DNA of 32,065 nt from a virus. Location of the stretch: positions 1 to 32,065 of IMG/VR virus record IMGVR_UViG_3300047666_000651; one strand, 5' to 3'. Positions 6,484 through 11,472 of the stretch are shown here, piece after piece (position 1 is the first letter of the stretch; each line of letters starts with the position of its first letter). The translations under genes and the position numbers were made by a program. The notes beneath the pieces were generated by a model. It had not been told where the DNA came from. It did not search any database and saw nothing but the letters and a program-made list of their open reading frames with translations.

Positions 6484-6708
6484 GAAGAAGAAATGAATTA
6501 TTCGAGTGAGAAGATTGCGACAATTATGGAAGAAGAAATGAATTATTTGAGTGAGAAGATTGCGACAATTAATGAAAAGATTGGATTATTAGAATATAGG
6601 GGGCGTGGGAAAGATTCTCCAATAATGAAAAACCTAAAAAGGCAAGAAAGGATTTATAGTAACATTTTATCAGCATTAACAATTTCAGAACTTAATAAAA
6701 ACAAATAG
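6478..6708 (+). CDS. small coiled-coil protein with an internal tandem duplication (76 aa)
   Basis: The first 31 residues are two near-identical repeats, MEEEEMNYSSEKIATI and MEEEMNYLSEKIATI, encoded by 6478-6525 and 6526-6570. The second repeat starts with its own ATG (6526), so the first may be a recent duplication. The rest (NEKIGLLEYRGRGKDSPIMKNLKRQERIYSNILSAL) resembles the N-terminal half of the product at 7836, indicating paralogy. Two bases separate it from the ssDNA-binding protein gene. Function unknown. Confidence 0.6.
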   Translation: MEEEEMNYSSEKIATIMEEEMNYLSEKIATINEKIGLLEYRGRGKDSPIMKNLKRQERIYSNILSALTISELNKNK

Positions 6709-6710
6709 CA

Positions 6711-7064
6711 ATGAGTGAATTAAAATTAACGGGCAAAGTGATTGCCATAATGGAAAAGCAGCAAGTAACAGATACTTTTGCGAAACGTGAGTTTGTGATT
6801 GAAACGGACGAGCAGTATCCGCAAATGGTTAAATTTGAATTAGCACAGGCAGCGTGTGATCTTATCGACAAGCATAAGATAGGGGATGATATTAATGTTT
6901 TCTTTAATTGTCGTGGTAGAAAATGGACGAACAAAGAGAATAAAGACGTTTACTTTGTTTCGGTCAACGCTTGGAGGTTGGAAGCTGTGAAGGGTGCGAG
7001 TAATGAGCCGCCAGAGCAGTATACAATCCCACCAACGGGAGATGTTGACGATTTACCATTTTAA
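6711..7064 (+). CDS. ssDNA-binding protein, DUF3127-like (117 aa)
   Basis: Residues 1-90 have an OB-fold-like pattern typical of DUF3127 proteins of Bacteroidota: ELKLTGKVIAIME near the N-terminus, then TFAKREFVIETDEQYPQMVKFELAQ, and FNCRGRKWTNKE...YFVSVNAWRLE. A flexible Pro-rich linker leads to the acidic tip GDVDDLPF, like the DDIPF tail with which bacterial SSB recruits replication and repair enzymes. It closes the replication module and would coat single-stranded phage DNA. Assignment rests on motif recall and the tail. Confidence 0.75.
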   Translation: MSELKLTGKVIAIMEKQQVTDTFAKREFVIETDEQYPQMVKFELAQAACDLIDKHKIGDDINVFFNCRGRKWTNKENKDVYFVSVNAWRLEAVKGASNEPPEQYTIPPTGDVDDLPF

Positions 7065-7091
7065 AATACTTTCAATAAATAGGTAAAAGTA

Positions 7092-7123
7092 TTTGTATGT
7101 ACGCATAGTTTTACCTATCTTTG
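7092..7123 (+). promoter_or_regulatory. Bacteroidota-type promoter P2 (near consensus)
   Basis: TTTG (7092-7095), 20 bases, then TATCTTTG (7116-7123), a full match to TAnnTTTG. Predicted transcription start is about 7128. This is the best promoter in the window and it lies in the 389-base gap between 7064 and 7454, ahead of a structured RNA region. Confidence 0.75.
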
Positions 7124-7127
7124 AATT

Positions 7128-7330
7128 GTGGCAATTATAATGATTGTTGCCTTGTGAGTTTTGGGCGGTGAAGATGCCGCCCCTGCTCCTTGTCAAAAAA
7201 AAAGAGTGCGTGGGACCTTATTGGGACAGCGGCGTTAGTCATTTGTTTACAAGTGCGAAAAAGATCATCTTAGGATGGCGTTAACGGTACTCTAAAAAAG
7301 CGTTGTGGCGAAATATACACAACGCTTTTA
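7128..7330 (+). ncRNA. candidate structured non-coding RNA or leader
   Basis: Between promoter P2 and a terminator there is no open frame of note, but several hairpins. ggcaa 7130-7134 pairs with ttgcc 7147-7151. gggcgg 7163-7168 pairs with ccgccc 7177-7182. agagtgc 7203-7209 pairs with gtactct 7287-7293, closing a 77-base domain. A nine-A run (7195-7203) separates the two halves. Promoter, compact folded body and terminator together make an independent RNA of about 200 nt plausible. It could instead be an antitermination-type leader for the gene at 7454. Confidence 0.45.
7296..7330 (+). terminator. intrinsic terminator, possibly bidirectional
   Basis: A perfect 12-bp stem pairs aaaagcgttgtg (7296-7307) with cacaacgctttt (7318-7329) around a 10-base loop. 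It has A-rich sequence on the left and a T-run on the right, so it could act from either side. It would end the RNA started at promoter P2. Confidence 0.65.
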
Positions 7331-7379
7331 AAAAGAACAAAAATCAGTAGTGGTATGCTGAGGAAGATTATAAAAATAA

Positions 7380-7436
7380 AAAAACGCTTCTTTGAGCCGT
7401 AACATACCACGTTATACGGCACGAAGGGGCGTTTTT
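7380..7436 (+). terminator. second terminator-like hairpin, 17 bases before the start at 7454
   Basis: Bases 7380-7393 pair with 7423-7436 (14 pairs, three of them G-T), ending in five T residues. An inner stem pairs gccgta 7396-7401 with tacggc 7415-7420. The loop sequence cataccac (7403-7410) is complementary to gtggtatg upstream (7350-7357), giving an alternative pairing that would compete with the inner stem. This layout is attenuator-like. Confidence 0.5.
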
Positions 7437-7453
7437 AGTTTAAAAATGTTATT

Positions 7454-7786
7454 ATGAATTTCGAAGAACAGATTCAAAAAAAAGTGCAGGAAACTATTTT
7501 AAAGCAAATTTCAGACTGTAGATACATTGACTATCATCATTCAGATAAACGGTCAATTCCTGCTGAGGTTTTAGAAAATGCTTGGAATAATATTAACTGG
7601 AAAGAAGTGACCGACTTTGTGAGTAAAGAGTTGCAAAGTAAAGTTTGCCAAACAATTGTCCAGAATATGCTTACAGAAACTAAGACAGATGTAAAAGCAA
7701 TCTTGTCGGTTCAAGGAGTGAGAGAGAAGTTGAGAATGGAAGCTTACCCCTCTATAATGAAAGCTTTAGGTATAGAAAAGAAATAA
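7454..7786 (+). CDS. hypothetical protein (110 aa)
   Basis: A 110-residue helical protein with a charged N-terminus and no recognisable domain. It contains YIDYHHSDKRS, with adjacent His and Asp residues that could bind metal, but no known motif. It is the first gene after promoter P2, the candidate ncRNA and the second hairpin, so its expression probably depends on readthrough of those structures. Two other genes (2352, 8325) sit in the same position relative to a hairpin with a T-run. Confidence 0.6.
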   Translation: MNFEEQIQKKVQETILKQISDCRYIDYHHSDKRSIPAEVLENAWNNINWKEVTDFVSKELQSKVCQTIVQNMLTETKTDVKAILSVQGVREKLRMEAYPSIMKALGIEKK

Positions 7787-7835
7787 CAAAAACCAAATCG
7801 GAGTAAAGCCGAGTTTAATAATATTAAAATTAGCC

Positions 7836-8222
7836 ATGAAAGAAGAAATAAATTACTTGCTCAAAAAGGTAGATACAGTAAAAGAAGAGTTGATACGTCT
7901 TCGGATGCGCAAAAACGCTTCTGTTAAATTAGAATCAAAAGATCATTACCAAAAGAGCATAAGGGAACAGCAAAAAGAACTAGAATTGCTTAGTAATATC
8001 CTTTTGTCGCTTTATAGCTGGGAACCGATAAAAAGCGCACCTAAGGACGGCACAAAGGTACTGGTTTGCAATGTCAACCATTACGAGCCAATAACAGCAA
8101 GCTATAGAACATACCACTCGAACGCACAAGGTAAAAAGACTTGGCGAGCTGGGCAAATGGGAAACAAGATAAATCCTACTCATTGGATGTGGCAATTAGA
8201 AGCTCCAATTGAAGCCGAATAA
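7836..8222 (+). CDS. coiled coil fused to a DUF551-like domain (128 aa)
   Basis: Residues 1-60 form a coiled coil resembling the product at 6478 (EEINYLLKKVDTVKEELIRL...LLSNILLSL). Residues 61-128 match the DUF551 pattern: WEPIKSAPKDGTKVLV, then a GKKTWRAG segment, and the hallmark PTHWMWQLEAPIE at the end. DUF551 is a small domain common in phages and prophages, function unknown. The combination suggests a modular protein assembled from the neighbouring small coiled-coil gene and a DUF551 unit. Not essential-looking; a role in host takeover is only a guess. Confidence 0.7.
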   Translation: MKEEINYLLKKVDTVKEELIRLRMRKNASVKLESKDHYQKSIREQQKELELLSNILLSLYSWEPIKSAPKDGTKVLVCNVNHYEPITASYRTYHSNAQGKKTWRAGQMGNKINPTHWMWQLEAPIEAE

Positions 8223-8229
8223 AAACAAC

Positions 8230-8305
8230 AAACGCCCCGTTCAAAAACCATTCTTAAACTAGTGGATAAGTCCGAAGGAAGGAAGGAAGAAAGGACGGGG
8301 TTTTT
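8230..8305 (+). terminator. terminator-like hairpin before the start at 8325
   Basis: ccccgttc (8235-8242) pairs with ggacgggg (8293-8300), with A-T pairs outside, followed by five T residues (8301-8305). The loop is about 50 bases and includes a (gaag)-type purine repeat (8276-8292). The ATG follows 19 bases later, as at 2352 and 7454. A GTG at 8262 lies inside the loop and is rejected as a start. Confidence 0.45.
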
Positions 8306-8324
8306 AAAAATAAATAAATTAGTT

Positions 8325-9377
8325 ATGAAAAAGGAATTAAAAAACCAGTTAAAGGCGTACGGATTTCAGAAAGAAGTGAATCATTATTATAAAATAATAG
8401 GTGATTATCGTTTTTCTTTAGGGTGTGAGCTTGTAGATTTAGAAGCCACAGAAATTATTTCAGGTAAAGTACACCCTTTTGGCTTTATTAAGACATTCGC
8501 CCAAATAGCCGAAGAAATACGGGGACTTACGGGCGCAACACCAACGCCAAGGCAGACCAAGCGGCAAGAAATAGACACGCTGAGAGAGAGCGTCAAGATG
8601 CTTGATAAAGAAAATCACGAGATGGGTGTTTATATTGCTAAGAACGAAAAGGAGAACCAGGAGTTAGGTAAGCGCATAGATGTGTTAGAAAAAGATAAAA
8701 CATTTCGAGCGATTGGGGGAATTAAGGATTTAATGGACCAAGCGGTTTCGATGGCGTTTCCTAAAGGTGGTGTATCTTCTGCGACAGTTCACGAGGGAGA
8801 AACGATTCTAGGTAAAAACATCGCTAACACAACGAAAGCCGAACCCAAAAGCGAACCAGAAAAAACCGAGGGCGGTTTTAAGGTGGGCGATTCGGTTGTT
8901 TTGGTAAAAGATCCTGAGTTTAATTGGAGCGATTGGTTCAGGCAGTTAGCCGAAGATGAAGTGGTTCAAAGAATCGAGAGTTTAGACAATACAAGGGCAT
9001 TGTTAAGAAGTCCAGAGGGTAATGTTTATGACGACACATTTCTTTTAAGCGAACTCCAGCACGCCCCCAAAGCTTTTAAGGTGGGCGATCCTGTTGAAAC
9101 GTTTTATTCGGTAGGTAAAGCTGGTCAACGGGTTTTAATTGTGTCCCAATCAGATCTAGATAACGAACCGCTATGCACTACCAAAGCCCCCAAAGAAGCG
9201 GCAAAGGTTTTGGAGTTTGGCGATCCAGTCGAGGTTATCCTTAATTCTCCAGAATTAATAGAGGGGCATAAATTAATGTTTTTGAAGTTTCTTGATGACG
9301 AAAATTTAGAGTGTGAATGCATAGATATAAATACGGATCATTACGAAGTGGAAGTTTCTCATTTAAAAGCCCTATAA
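8325..9377 (+). CDS. coiled-coil protein with three FxVGD repeats (350 aa)
   Basis: The ATG at 8325 is used rather than an in-frame GTG at 8262 inside the hairpin loop. Residues 1-65 form a small domain (QLKAYGFQKEVNHYYKIIGDYRF). Residues 79-129 are a coiled coil. The C-terminal half has three units of about 45-65 residues, each opening with the same motif: GFKVGDSV (184), AFKVGDPV (250) and LEFGDPV (297). These look like small SH3/KOW-type beta barrels. No catalytic motif is visible. Such repeats usually mediate binding. Function unknown. Confidence 0.7.
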   Translation: MKKELKNQLKAYGFQKEVNHYYKIIGDYRFSLGCELVDLEATEIISGKVHPFGFIKTFAQIAEEIRGLTGATPTPRQTKRQEIDTLRESVKMLDKENHEMGVYIAKNEKENQELGKRIDVLEKDKTFRAIGGIKDLMDQAVSMAFPKGGVSSATVHEGETILGKNIANTTKAEPKSEPEKTEGGFKVGDSVVLVKDPEFNWSDWFRQLAEDEVVQRIESLDNTRALLRSPEGNVYDDTFLLSELQHAPKAFKVGDPVETFYSVGKAGQRVLIVSQSDLDNEPLCTTKAPKEAAKVLEFGDPVEVILNSPELIEGHKLMFLKFLDDENLECECIDINTDHYEVEVSHLKAL

Positions 9378-9409
9378 TTTGCGTATGTTCTCAAAGTTTC
9401 GTATCTTCA
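9378..9409 (+). promoter_or_regulatory. Bacteroidota-type promoter P3, probably giving a leaderless mRNA
   Basis: TTTG (9378-9381), 20 bases, then TATCTTCA (9402-9409). The core ctcaaagtttcgtatctt (9390-9407) is identical to that of P1. The predicted transcription start is at or within 2 bases of the ATG at 9414, so the message would have no leader. Confidence 0.6.
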
Positions 9410-9413
9410 ATAC

Positions 9414-9608
9414 ATGGCATACAAGAAAGTAAAAGAGGACGGAAGGACTAGGAGTGGACCACCGAAAAACCCACTCCTAGAAGCGCACCCTTGGTATAAT
9501 TACAAACTGAAAATACCAATAGAGGTGCGAGTGAGAGCGAAAGATTTAGGCATGAGTGTGCAGGATTTTGTTTTTGAATTGATTTTAAAGGACTTGGAAA
9601 ATATATAA
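9414..9608 (+). CDS. small basic protein, possible ribbon-helix-helix-like (64 aa)
   Basis: Sixty-four residues with a basic, Pro-rich N-terminus (MAYKKVKEDGRTRSGPPK) and a C-terminal part reading as a strand (YKLKIPIEVRVRAKDLGMSVQDFVFELILKDLENI) followed by two helices. That resembles the ribbon-helix-helix pattern of small DNA-binding regulators, but the match is weak. It is the first gene after P3 and probably translated from a leaderless mRNA. If it is a DNA-binding protein, the shared 18-base core of P1 and P3 would be a natural target. Confidence 0.6.
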   Translation: MAYKKVKEDGRTRSGPPKNPLLEAHPWYNYKLKIPIEVRVRAKDLGMSVQDFVFELILKDLENI

Positions 9609-9609
9609 A

Positions 9610-9891
9610 ATGGTAAATAGTAAAAGACTTAGGGAACTAAAAAAATACAATCACTATACTTTAGCTTTGCAGGCACTAGAGTTTGAGCAGAAGGCGTTAA
9701 AGCTGGAAAAGAAGGCATCAAGCTTGGAAGTAAAGCTAAAAGACTTAGAAGTTGCTCAATTGGCGTTTCAAGTGGAGTTGTCAGAAGCGATTGAAGAAAT
9801 AGAAAAGCGAAAGTTTTGGAAGAAGTGGTTTGGTTATAGAAAGCTAGTAAATCAGCTAATCCGTACAATTAAAAAGGGGTTTAAAAAGTAA
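9610..9891 (+). CDS. basic coiled-coil protein (93 aa)
   Basis: This protein is almost entirely helical with a clear coiled coil (LEFEQKALKLEKKASSLEVK) and a strongly basic, Trp-containing C-terminus (KRKFWKKWFGYRKLVNQLIRTIKKGFKK). The tail could bind nucleic acid or membranes. It begins one base after the preceding stop and is followed by a strong terminator at 9906, so the pair forms a short operon under P3. Not recognised. Confidence 0.6.
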   Translation: MVNSKRLRELKKYNHYTLALQALEFEQKALKLEKKASSLEVKLKDLEVAQLAFQVELSEAIEEIEKRKFWKKWFGYRKLVNQLIRTIKKGFKK

Positions 9892-9896
9892 AGGGG

Positions 9897-9929
9897 TTTG
9901 GGTAGCGTGCGGCTTCGGTCGTACGTTTT
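9897..9929 (+). promoter_or_regulatory. possible promoter overlapping the terminator, for the tRNA-like elements
   Basis: TTTG (9897-9900), 21 bases, then TACGTTTT (9922-9929). The spacing from the -7 element to G9933, where the first tRNA-like element begins, is the same as in P1-P3, so a transcript could start directly on the acceptor stem. It overlaps the terminator hairpin, so the signal may be coincidental. Confidence 0.3.
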
Positions 9930-9931
9930 TT
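9906..9931 (+). terminator. strong intrinsic terminator with a UUCG tetraloop
   Basis: cgtgcggc (9906-9913) pairs with gtcgtacg (9918-9925) around a ttcg tetraloop closed by C-G, with two G-T pairs, followed by six T residues (9926-9931). The cUUCGg loop is a very stable and common bacterial terminator loop. It ends the P3 operon. Confidence 0.85.
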
Positions 9932-9932
9932 A

Positions 9933-10031
9933 GGGGGTGCAGCAAAAAGGCATAACCAGTTGAGCGGTTCGATTCCGTGAATTGCAAAAGGGGCAACTGG
10001 GTTTAAGTAGGTTCGAATCCTACCACCTCCA
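9933..10031 (+). tRNA. tRNA-like element 1 (D-stem not recognisable, enlarged anticodon-arm region)
   Basis: Acceptor stem gggggtg (9933-9939) pairs with cacctcc (10024-10030), with discriminator A10031. The T arm is gtagg-ttcgaat-cctac (10007-10023). GGCATAA at 9949-9955 resembles a D-loop with G18-G19, but no D-stem is seen. Where the anticodon arm should be there is a stem ccagttg/caactgg (9956-9962 with 9994-10000) enclosing a 31-base loop, which itself holds a T-loop-like cggttcgattccg. No credible anticodon was found. No CCA is encoded. It could be a decayed tRNA or a functional tRNA mimic. Confidence 0.45.
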
Positions 10032-10037
10032 CGATAT

Positions 10038-10192
10038 AAGACTAGAATGGCATAAAGGGTATATTGTCAGTAAAACGAGTATTCGACTTAGGTCGTAGTT
10101 TAGGTGCGAGACCTATTGGAAGTTAGGTTATCAATTAATCCCATATCGGGCGTTTTACTCCTAACAAACAGGTTCGATTCCTGCTAGTCCCA
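10038..10192 (+). tRNA. tRNA-like element 2 (long insert in place of the anticodon arm)
   Basis: Six bases after element 1, a second tRNA-like 3' half appears: T arm acagg-ttcgatt-cctgc (10168-10184, four pairs) and acceptor strand tagtccc (10185-10191) with discriminator A10192. It pairs with aagacta (10038-10044) at five of seven positions. The same GGCATAA D-loop-like motif is at 10049-10055. The anticodon-arm position holds stem gtaaaacg/cgttttac (10070-10077 with 10151-10158), enclosing 73 bases with a further stem taggtc/gaccta (10089-10094 with 10110-10115). Too long for a normal tRNA. Confidence 0.4.
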
Positions 10193-10215
10193 CGAAGTTT
10201 AAAATTAGTTAGTTA

Positions 10216-10249
10216 GGGGTTGAGTTTTTAAGTTCTCAGCCCCGTTTTT
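10216..10249 (+). terminator. intrinsic terminator after the tRNA-like elements
   Basis: ggggttgag (10216-10224) pairs with ctcagcccc (10235-10243), nine pairs with one G-T, loop of 10 bases, then g and five T residues (10245-10249). A textbook rho-independent terminator that would end transcription of the tRNA-like pair. Confidence 0.8.
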
Positions 10250-10256
10250 AAATCAG

Positions 10257-10287
10257 TTGTTCGATATTCTCGAATGACTTAAATTAT
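10257..10287 (+). promoter_or_regulatory. possible promoter P4 with operator-like palindrome
   Basis: TTG (10257-10259), 20 bases, then TAAATTAT (10280-10287), a partial match to TAnnTTTG. The ATG at 10293 lies 13 bases after its TA, as in P3 (12), so the mRNA may be leaderless. Between the two elements sits the palindrome ttcga-tattc-tcgaa (10260-10274), placed where a repressor could block polymerase. Confidence 0.4.
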
Positions 10288-10292
10288 TGAAA

Positions 10293-10538
10293 ATGAACGT
10301 GAAAGAAATTGTTATTGGTATTTCCCTTGATGTAATGAGAGAGCAGTTGTGCTCTATTGAGTTTTTTAACACAAACGACTCGAATTATAAAAAGAGATTA
10401 AAACCAAGCTTAGATGCAAAAGCAAAAGCTTTAGAGCGTGCAATACTTACACTTGGTCACTTTGGAGGTACGCACAAAATGACTGACCAAGAACAACAAG
10501 ATTTTTTTGAGTTTGAAGATCCATATAAAAAACAATAA
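10293..10538 (+). CDS. hypothetical small protein (81 aa)
   Basis: The ATG at 10293 was chosen over a TTG six bases upstream. The product begins MNVKEIVIGISLDVMREQL, a strand and helix, and ends in an acidic, Phe-rich tail (TDQEQQDFFEFEDPYKKQ). No family recognised. It is the first gene after the tRNA-like region and begins the block that leads into terminase. The next ATG follows one base after its stop. Confidence 0.6.
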   Translation: MNVKEIVIGISLDVMREQLCSIEFFNTNDSNYKKRLKPSLDAKAKALERAILTLGHFGGTHKMTDQEQQDFFEFEDPYKKQ

Positions 10539-10539
10539 A

Positions 10540-10881
10540 ATGAAATACTATACAGAAGAGCAAGTGAGCCGAATGCTAGTTAGTGCAATAGATAGAACCG
10601 CAAGCCTAATGCAGGACGACGAATCATTGCCAAGTGAAGAAGCGATTGACAACATTATACATATCGCTAAAGTTCATCCCAGCACCTTTGAAATGCAAAA
10701 GCAGATTGAAGCGGTTGGGGGCTTGGCAGTAGTTCAGTCCTTAATGGGCTTAAGTGTCGATGACTTACAAGGAGCGGCAGGAAGTGAACTAAGGTTACAG
10801 CATAAGAATCTAACCAAACACTTACGCACCCTTACCGAAACGCTAAAGCCGTACTTAGGTGATGATAAACTGGAGGTGTAA
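10540..10881 (+). CDS. hypothetical helical protein (113 aa)
   Basis: The ATG at 10540 was chosen rather than an in-frame TTG at 10507, which would overlap the preceding gene. The protein is helical and acidic, with HPSTFEMQKQIEAVGGLAVVQSLMGL in the middle and a final helix KHLRTLTETLKPYLGDDKLEV. A ggaggtg just before the next gene's start (within the last codons here) is one of the few Shine-Dalgarno-like sequences in the window. Function unknown. Confidence 0.6.
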   Translation: MKYYTEEQVSRMLVSAIDRTASLMQDDESLPSEEAIDNIIHIAKVHPSTFEMQKQIEAVGGLAVVQSLMGLSVDDLQGAAGSELRLQHKNLTKHLRTLTETLKPYLGDDKLEV

Positions 10882-11072
10882 TGAACGGACTAAATACGCC
10901 ACGAGAGAGAACGCCAGTAGAACACGTCAATCGTGTTATTAAGTGCTTTAATTTAAGTAAGGATGAAACTAAAGAAAAAGACCTATTGGCAGGGTGCTTA
11001 ATTTTAAAATACATTGGTACGTCACATTGGGGTGATATTAAGCCTATTTTAGATGAATTTTTAAAAGATTAA
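10881..11072 (+). CDS. hypothetical small protein upstream of terminase (63 aa)
   Basis: Start ATG overlaps the preceding TAA by one base and is preceded by ggaggtg, so translation is coupled and well supported. The product contains PVEHVNRVIKCFNLSKDE and DLLAGCLILKYIG, suggesting two helices, with no known domain. It sits 7 bases before the small terminase gene. It could take part in packaging, but only its location suggests that. Confidence 0.6.
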   Translation: MNGLNTPRERTPVEHVNRVIKCFNLSKDETKEKDLLAGCLILKYIGTSHWGDIKPILDEFLKD

Positions 11073-11079
11073 AAATACT

Positions 11080-11469
11080 ATGGCACGACCGAGGAAGTTT
11101 GACACAGTGGAGAAAATGCAAAAGGCTATAGATGCTTATTACAAGAAGCAAAAGCGCAATGATAGACCGTTAACTGTACAGGGTTTAGCGTTGGCATTAG
11201 ACTTTAATAGTCGTATGTCTTTGCTGAATTACGAAGGGTATACAGACGATGAAGACAAAGGGTTTTTGGACACTATAAAAAAGGCGAAGCTTTTTATCGA
11301 AAATAATAAGGTGGAAGGTATGCTCACAGGAGACTATACAGCAGCTGGAGTTATTTTTGATTTAAAGAATAACCACGGACATAAAGACAAGCAAGTTCGA
11401 GAAGTTGTAAAAGCTGATGATTTAGAAGACGATGAACTAGACGATAAAATTAAGAAATTCCAAGGGTAA
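11080..11469 (+). CDS. terminase small subunit (129 aa)
   Basis: It recognises phage DNA and directs the large subunit to cut and package it. The N-terminus MARPRKF and the sequence PLTVQGLALALDFNSRMSLLNYE (a helix-turn-helix-like DNA-binding region, about residues 31-53), followed by TIKKAK and a central GVIFDLKNNHGHKDK, fit the family of small terminases related to P22 gp3-type DNA-packaging proteins of Bacteroidota phages. The C-terminus is acidic. It lies directly upstream (3 bases) of the large terminase gene, the classical pairing. Confidence 0.8.
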   Translation: MARPRKFDTVEKMQKAIDAYYKKQKRNDRPLTVQGLALALDFNSRMSLLNYEGYTDDEDKGFLDTIKKAKLFIENNKVEGMLTGDYTAAGVIFDLKNNHGHKDKQVREVVKADDLEDDELDDKIKKFQG

Positions 11470-11472
11470 ATA

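Noticed and set aside
9933-10192. Calling the tRNA-like elements as functional tRNAs with a specific amino acid
   Set aside because: No D-stem and no anticodon loop could be placed with confidence, so no isotype is given.
9933-10192. A CRISPR array or group I intron in this gap
   Set aside because: No regularly spaced identical repeats occur, and the insert sizes are too small for an intron of that class.
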